Source: CAYPPG01 sp964412555 (lineage in GTDB: Bacteria; Hinthialibacterota; Hinthialibacteria; Hinthialibacterales; Hinthialibacteraceae). From it: 64,000 bases of DNA. The notes under the pieces are model-generated. The model ran no database searches, was not told the origin of the DNA, and saw only the letters and a program-made list of their open reading frames with translations. A program made the translations under genes and the position numbers. Location of the stretch: contig CAYPPG010000040.1 in NCBI GenBank assembly GCA_964412555.1, positions 6,177 through 70,176 on the forward strand, written 5' to 3'. Shown piece by piece: positions 18,098 to 27,743 of the stretch. The stretch's first letter is position 1; every line of letters begins with the position of its first letter.

Positions 18098-19411
18098 TCA
18101 CTTGGATCGTTCCCGGCCATGGGAATCATACACTTTCAATCCGGCTTCGATGACATTCTCCTTTGTCGAAGGAAAATCATGCAATGCCCCATCAATCGCC
18201 GCATGGATATTGGTACGCACGGTGTGTGGATCGAAAAGAGCCGTTGCCGTTTCCCGTGCGTTCCGGCCGATGGTGTCCGGATCGGCTGCCAGCGCTCGCT
18301 GGATCGCTTCGGCCAGAGAGTCAGGAGAATTGTCTTCGTATAAAAACCCGTTATATCCTTCTGTAATGATCTCAGCGCATCCTTCCTGCGGAGCTGTCAG
18401 AATTTTTCCCAACAGTAAACTTTCCATTACAACTCGGGAAAAACCGGCTTCCGCCTGTGTTGCTTCCAAAGATACTCGACAAATGTTAAGCAGGTCAAGT
18501 GAATCGGAACGGTATCCGGTAAAGATCACATACGGTTCCAGGGGAGTGTGTTCGATTGTTCGCTGTAAATAGGCGTAGTATTGCCGATCCCGTATCTCAC
18601 CGATCATCAGAACATAAAAAGGATGTTCCGGATTCCATGCCCTCAGAATGCCTTGAAGAATGATGTGCTGGCTTTTGATGGGATATACCGTTCCAACATG
18701 TCCCAGAAGGGGAACGTTTTCCGGAATGCGGAATTCGTTCCGGTATTGCGTATCGACTTCGTGAACAGGCCGTTTCGGTACATCTTCCGGATGGACGGAA
18801 TTATAAATGACGGTGCGATAGCGAGGAAAAATTCCGGCTTCGAGTAGAATATCCTGGTATTTCATCGAATAAAATATCATCAAATCAACGAACCTGGAAT
18901 ACCAGCGATCTAGGAGTGTATAAGGAACAAGAATTCTTTGATGAGCGATACAAGGTATTCGTAATGTACGAGCTGCCATAATGGCGCCGAGTCCGTTCGT
19001 GAAATTGCCGTTCAAATAAATTAATTGCGCTCCGATTTCTTGAGCATAAGCACGAATCGCCCGATAACGTGCAATTTCTTCCTTGAAAATCTGTTTCACC
19101 CGAAAACCGAGATCCCGCCAAGTTCCCTGTAACGATTGCAGACGGTAAACGGGTGGAATGTAATTTTCTTGAAGCCGAACGGGTGTATTCTCTACATGTA
19201 CTATCCCTGCCATCTCCGGATGATGGTTCCGATAAGGTATGTCGTATTGTTGTAATTTCTCTTCCATGTCATGCGAAACATATTGAAACACATGGGGAGC
19301 AAAACGATCTCGATCCAGAGAACGAAGGATGAACAATAGACTCTTTTGAGCGCCCCCTTTTGTCGGGATCGAACTGGTGTCGAGAAACAGGATCGGAGTT
19401 GGTCGTTCCAT
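18098..19411 (-). CDS. Glycosyltransferase family 4
   Basis: A 437-residue GT-B retaining glycosyltransferase, predicted cytoplasmic or peripheral on the inner membrane. The N-terminal domain starts PILFLDTSSIPTKGGAQKSL, the acceptor-side GG-loop type of GT4. The C-terminal domain has LLGHVGTVYPIKSQH and the nucleotide-sugar E-x7-E element in EAGFSRVVMESLLLGK. It would transfer one sugar during repeat-unit assembly; donor and acceptor are unknown. It is separated from the WbpB-like gene by about 130 bp and follows the asparagine synthase gene by about 75 bp in the same direction. Confidence 0.88.
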   Translation of the reverse strand: MERPTPILFLDTSSIPTKGGAQKSLLFILRSLDRDRFAPHVFQYVSHDMEEKLQQYDIPYRNHHPEMAGIVHVENTPVRLQENYIPPVYRLQSLQGTWRDLGFRVKQIFKEEIARYRAIRAYAQEIGAQLIYLNGNFTNGLGAIMAARTLRIPCIAHQRILVPYTLLDRWYSRFVDLMIFYSMKYQDILLEAGIFPRYRTVIYNSVHPEDVPKRPVHEVDTQYRNEFRIPENVPLLGHVGTVYPIKSQHIILQGILRAWNPEHPFYVLMIGEIRDRQYYAYLQRTIEHTPLEPYVIFTGYRSDSLDLLNICRVSLEATQAEAGFSRVVMESLLLGKILTAPQEGCAEIITEGYNGFLYEDNSPDSLAEAIQRALAADPDTIGRNARETATALFDPHTVRTNIHAAIDGALHDFPSTKENVIEAGLKVYDSHGRERSK

Positions 19412-19485
19412 ACTGGAGTCAGTGAGACAAGAAACATTTGGGGTTGATTGAGAATATTGTTCAATAAATCTTTTCGAGTATCCCC

Positions 19486-21327
19486 CTACCCGGTTTTATC
19501 GATTTTCCCTCGGGAAACATATGTGTTCATGGCTGCAACTCTATACAAAATGGGAGAGTAATCATTTTCTCCGCTTTTATGTTTCTGCAAAAGGGTTTGA
19601 ATTGTTTGGGGAGTATACAATCCGCTTTCGTCTCGTTGCAGACGTTCATCAAGTAATCCGTCGCGCAACCACGTGTTTATAGGCGGAATAAAACCTTGTT
19701 TCGGACGTTCAAAAAAGTGAGAGGGAAAATACCGGTTCAATAGTAAGCGTAATATATACTTGGGTTGGTTCTTTCTCAAATGGTTTCGAGCTTCGATTTG
19801 TTCTGTCATTGCAAATAAATCGCGTTGAAGAAATGGAGTACGAACTTCTAAACCAAAACGCATACTCGCTCGATCCGTGGAGGCCAAGATCGTATCCGGT
19901 TGGGTAAACAGAAGATCGTATAACCGGAATATCTGCCATAACGGCTTCGCATTATCCCGAATCAAACGTTCCATGGGTTGATTTGAACAACAAGCAGAAC
20001 CATTGCGAAACAGTTCCTGGTAGTATCGATGATTTTTGATCGCCCAATAACTATCTTCTAATTTTCGAATAGAAAAGAGAGTTGAAAAACTCGCGGAGCG
20101 CCGATGTCCCCAGATTTTTTCGGCGAGTCTGGCGATGCACCACCGGAAGGAAAATGGCCAAGATAAAAAGCGTTCATAGCGAGCGATATATGGATATCTT
20201 CCATATCCGTAAAACAATTCATCTCCCCCATTACCGCTCAATACCACTTTGTAATCTTTGGCCACATGTTGACATAAGAATAGGAAGGGTAAGATTCCAT
20301 AATTTCCATTGGGTTGATCGAACAGGTTGATGGATTCTTCGATGAATTCCTCTGCTTGAGTCAATTCGCAAGGAATGATTTTATGAGGTAAATGAAGGTG
20401 TTTGGTAACATTGGCAGCGAATTCCGATTCGTCTTCACGCGCCGATGGAAACGAGATGGAATAACATTGTACGTCCGGTTGAATCGTTTGTACCACTGCC
20501 GCGACCAAAGACGAATCGATACCACCGGATAATAAAAGACCGATCGGAACATCGGCCTCCAAACGTTTTTTCACAGAAAGGGAAAACAAGCGATGGATTT
20601 CTTCGATTTTTTGGGGAAAAGTTAAGGCCCATACATCTTGGGATTGCTCATCTTCTGGTGACCAGTAAGGTGTAAATGAAGGAGCCTGCGGCATTTGGAT
20701 TCGATCGGAATGGCCGGGGGATACTGCATACACATCACGATAAAAGGTAAACGGTGGCCGAAAAAATCCTTCATGATAATACTCTATGATATGATTTCTG
20801 TCCAATTCTGGAATCAAAGGGGTCAGAAATGCCAAGGCTTTCAATTCCGATGCGAAAGCAAATCGCTCGTTGTAATACACCCAATAAAGCGGTTTCTCTC
20901 CAAATGGATCTCTCGCGAGCCAAAGCCCCTTTTTCGGATCCCATAAGGCAAAAGCGAACATTCCGTCAACACGTTCAAGACAATCCGTATCCCATTCTTG
21001 ATACGCGCGTACAAGCACTTCTGTATCTGAAGTACCTAAGAAATCATATCCCTTCGCGATCAACTCCTGACGAATGTCTTTATAATTGTATAACTCACCA
21101 TTGTAAGTCAGTACAATGCCATCTCGTTCGAGAGGTTGATTGCTGTAAGCATCAAGCCCAATGATGGAAAGCCTCCGATGGCCGAGAAACAACCCTTGTT
21201 CTCGATTCCAGTACACGTTTTCGACATCTGGCCCTCGATGGGATAAACTTGCAGTCGCCTGCCGCCCCTTTTCGATATCGTGATCGGTTAACGGTGTTTT
21301 TTGATAAAATCCGACAATTCCGCACAT
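19486..21327 (-). CDS. asnB: Glutamine-hydrolysing asparagine synthase family amidotransferase
   Basis: A 613-residue two-domain enzyme. The N-terminal glutaminase domain begins MCGIVGFYQ, so Cys2 is the nucleophile; it includes LSIIGLDAYSNQPL and YNGELYNY. The synthetase domain has the pyrophosphate loop LLLSGGIDSSLVAA and the GNGGDELFYGYGRY segment. AsnB homologues in surface-glycan loci often amidate sugar carboxylates rather than make free asparagine. The presence of nonulosonic and uronic acid genes here makes that plausible, but it is inference. Length and motifs are complete. Confidence 0.92.
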   Translation of the reverse strand: MCGIVGFYQKTPLTDHDIEKGRQATASLSHRGPDVENVYWNREQGLFLGHRRLSIIGLDAYSNQPLERDGIVLTYNGELYNYKDIRQELIAKGYDFLGTSDTEVLVRAYQEWDTDCLERVDGMFAFALWDPKKGLWLARDPFGEKPLYWVYYNERFAFASELKALAFLTPLIPELDRNHIIEYYHEGFFRPPFTFYRDVYAVSPGHSDRIQMPQAPSFTPYWSPEDEQSQDVWALTFPQKIEEIHRLFSLSVKKRLEADVPIGLLLSGGIDSSLVAAVVQTIQPDVQCYSISFPSAREDESEFAANVTKHLHLPHKIIPCELTQAEEFIEESINLFDQPNGNYGILPFLFLCQHVAKDYKVVLSGNGGDELFYGYGRYPYIARYERFLSWPFSFRWCIARLAEKIWGHRRSASFSTLFSIRKLEDSYWAIKNHRYYQELFRNGSACCSNQPMERLIRDNAKPLWQIFRLYDLLFTQPDTILASTDRASMRFGLEVRTPFLQRDLFAMTEQIEARNHLRKNQPKYILRLLLNRYFPSHFFERPKQGFIPPINTWLRDGLLDERLQRDESGLYTPQTIQTLLQKHKSGENDYSPILYRVAAMNTYVSRGKIDKTG

Positions 21328-21464
21328 AGTTTCAAAAATTACTACAGTGATATTTGTTGGTCAAAAGGATCTATCTCCAACACAACTTTCCTCCCGTCTA
21401 CGGTTCATTTTTTCAATTGTAGATACACATGCATGCTGCCTGATGGTAATCGGGTACGACACCC

Positions 21465-22958
21465 TTACTCTCTCTCCTCCAAGATGGATTGTAAATTGAC
21501 CCATAATGCATGTATTGTTTCCTCCGTCGGAGGTTGCCGGTTGGAGCCTTTAATGATGTTGTCACCCAAATCCACGGAAATAGATTCCAATGCTTTTAGA
21601 AAGCGCTGGCCATCACACTTTGCCTTTTCTCGTATCTCTTCATTGTGCACCAAGGTGCTTAGGATTGATCTCAACTGAGAGAAATCTTGAATGACATACA
21701 CATGATCCAAAAAGTTGAATATGTTGTTGCGTCCAAATGTGATTACGGGAACACCAGCCATGGCGGCTTCAAATCCAGGCGTTCCCGTTATGGTTACCGT
21801 TGCAAGACTGTTGAATACCAGTTCGGCACCATCCATATAGGGGGACGCCACATACGCATTGGGGACAGTATCCAACCAACGATAAAAATCCAATGGCCGC
21901 AATCCAATAGATGAGAAATGTTCTTTCACAACCAGCTTCACACCGACGGGGAGGGCTTTTATGATCAGATCGATAATGCTTAATTGGTTGTTCATCTGCG
22001 GTTCAAAAATCATCGTTGTGGCTTCCGGACTTAATTGGAGAGGAAAAAAAACATATTGCTCCGGCAACGACTCACGCCCATGCTTCTTCACAATGTGCAT
22101 GAGCTTCCGGTACTGGAGATAACTCGTTATACCATAAGTATAAATATCCGATGACAACGGGATACGAGGGTAACGGAGATAGCCGTGAACCATATAATAG
22201 ATATATTCCATTCCCCGTTTGTGTATGCTTTTCAAGATACGTCGTGCCGTTTGATTCAACGTATATTTTCGGTGAAGCATGGTTTTCTTGGATTGAAACG
22301 CAACATATTGAGCCGGCTTTTTATACTGTGTGGGCTCCACATGTTCAAGGGTATGAAAGACCTCTTCTACTTTCGGTGTATAACCGAATTCGTTCGGATC
22401 CCAATGAAAGCAATTTCCAATTCGACTGGTTCGTAGGATCCGAATCGGGATATTCCGCAAACGGGCAAGAACGCACATAAGTTTTGTTTGCAGTGACGCT
22501 ACCCCATCCAAAAGAATCAAGGAAGGTTGTACTTCATTGTAAGTCTTTTCAAAATAATCGATCAATTCCACACAAAACCGTAAAGTATTCCAATAACTCA
22601 AGGGTTGCTTGAAATGAAAAATCGGATATTGGATTCCCATATAATGGAATCCCAACGCGAATTTCCGATCGCTTTGCAGAAAATCCACAATCAATTCGCC
22701 GCTATCCTTCTCCAACTTCTCTAATCGTTGAAGGATCGATTCTTGATGGATCTTTAATTCTCCATAGCGATGGTTTAAATCATCGAACGTCCCGACAAGA
22801 TGGAAGGGAACGGACGATCTTTCGTAATTTTTCAACGTTAGAGGATTCGCAGCCACAATATACGGATCGTACAATTTCTTTTCATAGGCATATTGCCCAA
22901 ACTTCTCCCAAAAAGTGAATCCCCAATTATGACCAGCGTATATCAATACTCGTTTCAT
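21465..22958 (-). CDS. Capsule-type polysaccharide biosynthesis protein (GT-B/KpsS-like), copy 1
   Basis: A 497-residue protein related to capsule synthesis proteins. The C-terminal half has the family pattern: VFFPLQLSPEATT (about residue 305), KLVVKEH and TITGTPGFEAAMAGVPVITFG. These resemble KpsC/KpsS-type Kdo transferases and related GT-B enzymes. I start the gene at ATG 22958 (MKRVLIYAGHNWG); an in-frame TTG 35 codons upstream would add an unlikely extension. The neighbouring downstream-numbered gene (23079-24617) is a paralogue with the same motifs, so this is a tandem duplication. The exact sugar transferred is unknown. Confidence 0.72.
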   Translation of the reverse strand: MKRVLIYAGHNWGFTFWEKFGQYAYEKKLYDPYIVAANPLTLKNYERSSVPFHLVGTFDDLNHRYGELKIHQESILQRLEKLEKDSGELIVDFLQSDRKFALGFHYMGIQYPIFHFKQPLSYWNTLRFCVELIDYFEKTYNEVQPSLILLDGVASLQTKLMCVLARLRNIPIRILRTSRIGNCFHWDPNEFGYTPKVEEVFHTLEHVEPTQYKKPAQYVAFQSKKTMLHRKYTLNQTARRILKSIHKRGMEYIYYMVHGYLRYPRIPLSSDIYTYGITSYLQYRKLMHIVKKHGRESLPEQYVFFPLQLSPEATTMIFEPQMNNQLSIIDLIIKALPVGVKLVVKEHFSSIGLRPLDFYRWLDTVPNAYVASPYMDGAELVFNSLATVTITGTPGFEAAMAGVPVITFGRNNIFNFLDHVYVIQDFSQLRSILSTLVHNEEIREKAKCDGQRFLKALESISVDLGDNIIKGSNRQPPTEETIHALWVNLQSILEERE

Positions 22959-23078
22959 CGCGATTCGTTTTTTTGCTTCTCCGGAGATTGGTTCTTGGAA
23001 ACAGCCATTACTCGATGACCCGGCAAAAATTATAAATTTTTGCAAGAATCCAACACCAATCAAAACCCGATCGGTTTG

Positions 23079-24617
23079 TTACTCTACCAATATTTTCGGA
23101 CCTTTCTGCATTTCGAGCAATCGGTCAACAACTAGATTGATTTGTGGGGCATATTCTTCTATGGTTTCCCACGATACAGGATCAAACAGTTTCTTCGGAA
23201 ATTCAAAACCCGTTTGAAAGATGGAGGCAAGATAATACAGAAGTTTTTGGTCACTTGCGGGTGGCATGGTTAACGCCCGTTGAACGGCATCAGGCAACTG
23301 CGACAAATCAGGGCAATGAACAAATCCTTCTTGCACAATCTGAAAAGGGGTTTTTCCGATAATCAAGGCGGGACGCCGAAGCATCATGGCCTCCCATGTC
23401 GATGTTCCGGTGATGGAACAAGTCAAAGCGGCTTGTTGAATCAATTTGTAGTTGTCCACCGTCGGCAATAAAAGCTTCACACAGGGAAAGCGGGTGATCC
23501 TTTCATAAAATCCTTTTTGCCGCCTCCCCAACATTGGATTGTGCTCTTTGACTACAAGATTCCAATGCATCGGAATGCTTTTGGATAAGGCTTCGATAAC
23601 CGCAATCTGATCCACATGCATGGGGGCAAGCACCATCGTGGCGGCTTCCGGATCGACATGTAATGGGAAATAGACAAACGGTCGATCGTGTATATGCTCC
23701 CACGAATGGAAAAGTTTGGAGTGCCGAATGGAGTGATAGTTGGTGCGGTTTCGCATATTGTCGAAAAAGTCCAACAGCTTATCGAAACCACTTCGCGTTC
23801 GAAGCTCTTGTTCCCGCCGTTGGAGCAAATTCAGAAATGCAGATCCCACGTTCGAACTCAAATATCGAACTACACTTCTCACCGTATGCTGTTCACTTTT
23901 ACTTTTAATGGTAAAACTTGAATATTGTGGACGGGAGGGGTTCTGCCGAAATTCTTCCAGATAGTGCCGCGCCTGCGGCATAGAGTCGTCCAGATGATTT
24001 GGATTTTCAAGCGCTTGTTCAAATTCCCGGATGACCGGCGCTAACAAATTCTTATGATGGGTTTCCAGAATACAAAGTCCTTTGACTCTAGTACTGTGTA
24101 TTCTATAATAAGGAATGTTTTGGAGGTGACAATACTCATTCAAAGACAATGTCCATGCATTGGCCGGCACACCGGAAAACACCAGATCGGGTTTTTCATT
24201 CTCGAACAGTGTTTCCCAAAAACGAAGCAACCCGCAAATGTATCGACGGATCCATTCGTCATCCCGGCTTTTTCGTACCATGGGGCACCGCAATGTGATC
24301 GCGCCACTGATATATCCTGTGCCTAACTGACGATCCGCAACCAGAAGGCGCTTCAACGTTCCAGGGCCGTATTGTCGCTCAAACCGTGCCAGTTCCGAAT
24401 CATCTTCCCTCTCTCCCCATTCCTTTTCCAATTCGTTCAATCGAAAAATCGGCGAAATGTTAAGATGTTCCTGGGCAGCCACACACCGGTATACATCTTC
24501 TGTTCCAGTTGTGAAGCCAATGACGGACACTTCTTCTGGGATTTTTTTGTGAAGTTTCTGGATAACCGCAAGCGGCACTTTTAAAAACTGAGGTGTAAAA
24601 GTAACCAATATTCGCAT
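23079..24617 (-). CDS. Capsule-type polysaccharide biosynthesis protein (GT-B/KpsS-like), copy 2
   Basis: A 512-residue paralogue of the adjacent gene. Shared landmarks are FVYFPLHVDPEAATMVLAP, NLVVKEHNPMLG and TGTSTWEAMMLRRPALIIG. The N-terminal 250 residues are less similar, as expected for the acceptor-binding half of a GT-B enzyme. It starts 15 bp after the end of the ABC exporter gene in transcription order, suggesting the same transcript. A role in adding sugars to, or modifying, the exported glycan is likely. No signal peptide or membrane segment is evident. Confidence 0.72.
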   Translation of the reverse strand: MRILVTFTPQFLKVPLAVIQKLHKKIPEEVSVIGFTTGTEDVYRCVAAQEHLNISPIFRLNELEKEWGEREDDSELARFERQYGPGTLKRLLVADRQLGTGYISGAITLRCPMVRKSRDDEWIRRYICGLLRFWETLFENEKPDLVFSGVPANAWTLSLNEYCHLQNIPYYRIHSTRVKGLCILETHHKNLLAPVIREFEQALENPNHLDDSMPQARHYLEEFRQNPSRPQYSSFTIKSKSEQHTVRSVVRYLSSNVGSAFLNLLQRREQELRTRSGFDKLLDFFDNMRNRTNYHSIRHSKLFHSWEHIHDRPFVYFPLHVDPEAATMVLAPMHVDQIAVIEALSKSIPMHWNLVVKEHNPMLGRRQKGFYERITRFPCVKLLLPTVDNYKLIQQAALTCSITGTSTWEAMMLRRPALIIGKTPFQIVQEGFVHCPDLSQLPDAVQRALTMPPASDQKLLYYLASIFQTGFEFPKKLFDPVSWETIEEYAPQINLVVDRLLEMQKGPKILVE

Positions 24618-24632
24618 GATTCGTATCTTTTG

Positions 24633-26429
24633 TTAATGGCTGATTTGCAGCGAGTGCATTTCTTGAAATTTCCCCTGCGCGTATATCAATGTTGCCGGAG
24701 AACCTGCTTCGACAACCTTTCCTTGTTCCAGCACAACGATCTTATCCGAATTGATGACAGTGGACAGGCGATGCGCTACCCCGATGATTGTCATTTGACC
24801 ACGAAGCCCTTCCACAGCGGCTTGAATTTTCTTCTCGGAATACGTATCCAGTGAACTAGTGGCTTCATCGAGTAACAGAATCTGTGGTTTGTGCACCAAG
24901 ACTCGCGCCAACGCTAAACGTTGTCGTTGCCCGCCCGAAAGTTTGATGCCACGGTCTCCAACAATCGTATTGTATTGTTGGGGAAGGTCATTGATGAATT
25001 CATGGGCGTCAGCTATTTGCGCAGCCCAATAAATATCCTCTTCTTGCACAGAGAGACGATACAAGGCAATATTATTGAAAATTGTATCATTAAACAGAAT
25101 ACTTTCCTGCGGAACATACCCAATCAAATCTCGCCATTGCCAAAGATTGATGTCGCGGAGAGGAACATGATTGACCAGTATCTCGCCCGACGTGGGGTGC
25201 AACAAATCGAGCACCATGTCCACAAATGTCGTTTTTCCCGCTCCGGAAGAACCCACGATCCCGACAAACTCACCCCGTTCAATGGTTAAGTGGATATGCT
25301 CCAAAGCCGGTTGTTTTGTATTTGGATAATAAAAAGTCAGATCCTTGAACTCGAGAATTTCAAAACTCTCGATCGTACCGGCAGCATGGGATTCTCGGTT
25401 TTTTGTCAAGGTTTCCGGTAGATTGGCGACCAGGGAAACACTGGGGATAAACTCTAAACTCGAGATCCAAAATTTTTGTACGCCGGTAATCTTCTGAAAA
25501 CAACGATACAAAATGACGACGATGACGGCCGCTTCGGAAAACACCGCGAGTTCGTATCGGTACAAGATAAAGAAAATCAACCCTACCGAGAAAATGACGA
25601 GTGGATCGAGGATGGAACCAGGTAGGTGTTTTAAAATAGCATACCGAATCATGTAATGTCGGTAACAGCGCGATTGCGTGGATACGAATTTTTGGCCGAC
25701 GTCTTCCATCCGACACCCTTTGACGACTTTGAATGCGTTGAGCAACTCCGTAAGATGATGCATCAAGCCTTCTCGCGCGTCTTTCAAAATATGAGCGTAT
25801 TGCTTGCACTTTTTCATGATGGGTAAAATCGTTCCGCCGATGAAAAGAAATATCAGAAAAGCAACACCCATCGCGGTAGGGGAGATAAACGCCGCCGTGG
25901 CAATATAAAATAGGATCAACGTACCGGCATCGATCAGCGAAATGGAATTCGTAAAAAACCGGCTGGCACGCGTGGTCTCCCCGAATATGGTATTGATCGC
26001 ATGTCCTGTTTTTTGGTTGATAAAATACATCCATTTGGAATGAAGAAATCCTGAAAACAGAGTTTCTCGTTTGTCATTCTCAAAGGAACTTTGGATGAGT
26101 GCGGAAAAAAAATAAAACAGAAGTGTCATCACTCCTTTCGCGACCGCCGTCAAGACAAGCAACACAAATACCAACGTAATTCTCGATTGAATGCCGGAAT
26201 GTACATGAAAAAAATCGATAAATTCATTTAAAATTGATGGGGTGGAGGAGGTTTCCTGGAGTTCGTCTAAAATCGGAAGCAAAAGGACCGACAGAGATGT
26301 CTCAAATACTGTTTTGAGAATCATCGCAACGATCAAGATCACGATCCATTTCCGGTAGGGGTGATACTCTCGCAATAACAATCGCAATGCGGCGATAAAT
26401 CGATGAAGCTGATGGGTGGATAATTTCAT
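24633..26429 (-). CDS. MsbA/PglK-type ABC exporter, half-transporter with fused ATPase
   Basis: A 598-residue inner-membrane protein. Residues 1-330 hold about six transmembrane helices of the type IV exporter fold. Residues 355-590 are the ATPase domain, with Walker A GIVGSSGAGKTTF, signature LSGGQRQRLALARVL, Walker B ILLLDEATSSLD and the H-loop VAHRLSTV. It probably works as a homodimer and flips a lipid-linked oligosaccharide or glycolipid across the membrane, as PglK or MsbA do. It is the only export-type transporter in the glycan locus. No Wzx/Wzy genes are visible, which favours an ABC-flippase route. Confidence 0.92.
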   Translation of the reverse strand: MKLSTHQLHRFIAALRLLLREYHPYRKWIVILIVAMILKTVFETSLSVLLLPILDELQETSSTPSILNEFIDFFHVHSGIQSRITLVFVLLVLTAVAKGVMTLLFYFFSALIQSSFENDKRETLFSGFLHSKWMYFINQKTGHAINTIFGETTRASRFFTNSISLIDAGTLILFYIATAAFISPTAMGVAFLIFLFIGGTILPIMKKCKQYAHILKDAREGLMHHLTELLNAFKVVKGCRMEDVGQKFVSTQSRCYRHYMIRYAILKHLPGSILDPLVIFSVGLIFFILYRYELAVFSEAAVIVVILYRCFQKITGVQKFWISSLEFIPSVSLVANLPETLTKNRESHAAGTIESFEILEFKDLTFYYPNTKQPALEHIHLTIERGEFVGIVGSSGAGKTTFVDMVLDLLHPTSGEILVNHVPLRDINLWQWRDLIGYVPQESILFNDTIFNNIALYRLSVQEEDIYWAAQIADAHEFINDLPQQYNTIVGDRGIKLSGGQRQRLALARVLVHKPQILLLDEATSSLDTYSEKKIQAAVEGLRGQMTIIGVAHRLSTVINSDKIVVLEQGKVVEAGSPATLIYAQGKFQEMHSLQISH

Positions 26430-26456
26430 AATAAGGGAATTAAACGGCTTTTCAAC

Positions 26457-27743
26457 TCATTCGACATACTGAGCTAGACCATGTTGATACAAGGCATCGG
26501 CAAAAGAACGAACAAATTCATACTCGATCCCCAGCCGGTCCGCGATGTGCAGACAACTCGTCTTGCCGTTCATGAGAATTTGAATCGCCTGCAAACTTCG
26601 CGCTCCTTTTCGGTTTTTGTTGGGATCGATATAGAGTTTATATTTGGATAAATACAAAGGACCTTGATAGAGTCTTTTCGCTACACAATCCGTTTCAAAA
26701 ATGTCCGTGATCTTTTGCAAGATATTCAAGGACTCTTCGAGCTGGTTTATATCACAATACTCCAAATTATCCCGGTCTGTGTGATAATACGAAAAATATT
26801 CACGCCCCAATCCGACCATGGGAATCTCAAAATCCGGACCGTCATAAAACATTTCATCATTCCCCCACAAATCGCGATAGTCTTTCACGAGATAATCATC
26901 GGTATGCGACGCCAATACATTTTCCACTATACGATCAAGATAGGTATCCCCCCGAAACGATTTCGAAAACCCGATTCGTTGACGATTCCCCAACATATCC
27001 AAATAGATACCGTATCGAATGTTTTCGATATCCCGCCCTTGATGCAACAACGCGGCGGCTGCATAGTATTCCGGCCCAAAAACAAAACGATACGTATATT
27101 TTCTCTGGGAATGTTGCTGAAGCCATCGAAATAATTCCACTGCCACCGCAATACACGCAATACCGTCATTTACTTGTCCTTGATGGCAGGTATGAGCGCC
27201 AATGAGAATCGTATCCTTCTGCTTTCCGGGAAGAATACAATCGACAACATCCAACTTACCGGTTTCAAATTCCGTGTCGATATGAACAAAATAACGATTC
27301 TCCTGAAGCGACTGGACAACATTGTAAGGCAGGCTGAATCCCCACTCCGTTCGCTCGTTAAATTGATACTGCGCCCGGTAGTCAAAGACAATACAATCCG
27401 GCCGGTTTGGATCCGTCAGGACATGTTTCAGCAACTCCTCACGGGAGACTTCGCCGGAATAGGGAACCGAATATGATTTGAGATAAAGCGGATGCCATTG
27501 AAAATTCGCGATGTGATGTCCATCCAACGTGGATAAATACGCTTCACGCACCTCCCAGGCGGGGGGAATCACCCAGGTTAGACAGGTGTTCCCGGATGGA
27601 ACGGAAATCAGGTCGGCCTTCAACTCCTCCGCCACTTGACGGGCAAATTTGGAAGTTTCCATACCGACGGGGACTCGATTCCACATGTAATACGTTTCGA
27701 TAAAACGCTTCATTCGATCAAGAGAAATTGAGGGATGATTCAT
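26457..27743 (-). CDS. DUF4910/M28-like aminopeptidase-domain protein
   Basis: A 428-residue protein of the DUF4910 type that is common in surface-polysaccharide loci. An N-terminal insertion domain precedes an M28-like zinc peptidase fold. The motif GAHTCHQGQVNDG (about residues 192-204) supplies metal-ligand His and Asp. VFGPEYYAA and LGREYFSYYHTDRDN (about residue 330) supply further candidate ligands. The C-terminal ~70 residues look like a winged helix. The chemistry in such loci is not established; amide hydrolysis on a glycan or peptide is possible. Its start overlaps the stop of the sulfotransferase gene (ATGA), so translation is coupled. Confidence 0.8.
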   Translation of the reverse strand: MNHPSISLDRMKRFIETYYMWNRVPVGMETSKFARQVAEELKADLISVPSGNTCLTWVIPPAWEVREAYLSTLDGHHIANFQWHPLYLKSYSVPYSGEVSREELLKHVLTDPNRPDCIVFDYRAQYQFNERTEWGFSLPYNVVQSLQENRYFVHIDTEFETGKLDVVDCILPGKQKDTILIGAHTCHQGQVNDGIACIAVAVELFRWLQQHSQRKYTYRFVFGPEYYAAAALLHQGRDIENIRYGIYLDMLGNRQRIGFSKSFRGDTYLDRIVENVLASHTDDYLVKDYRDLWGNDEMFYDGPDFEIPMVGLGREYFSYYHTDRDNLEYCDINQLEESLNILQKITDIFETDCVAKRLYQGPLYLSKYKLYIDPNKNRKGARSLQAIQILMNGKTSCLHIADRLGIEYEFVRSFADALYQHGLAQYVE

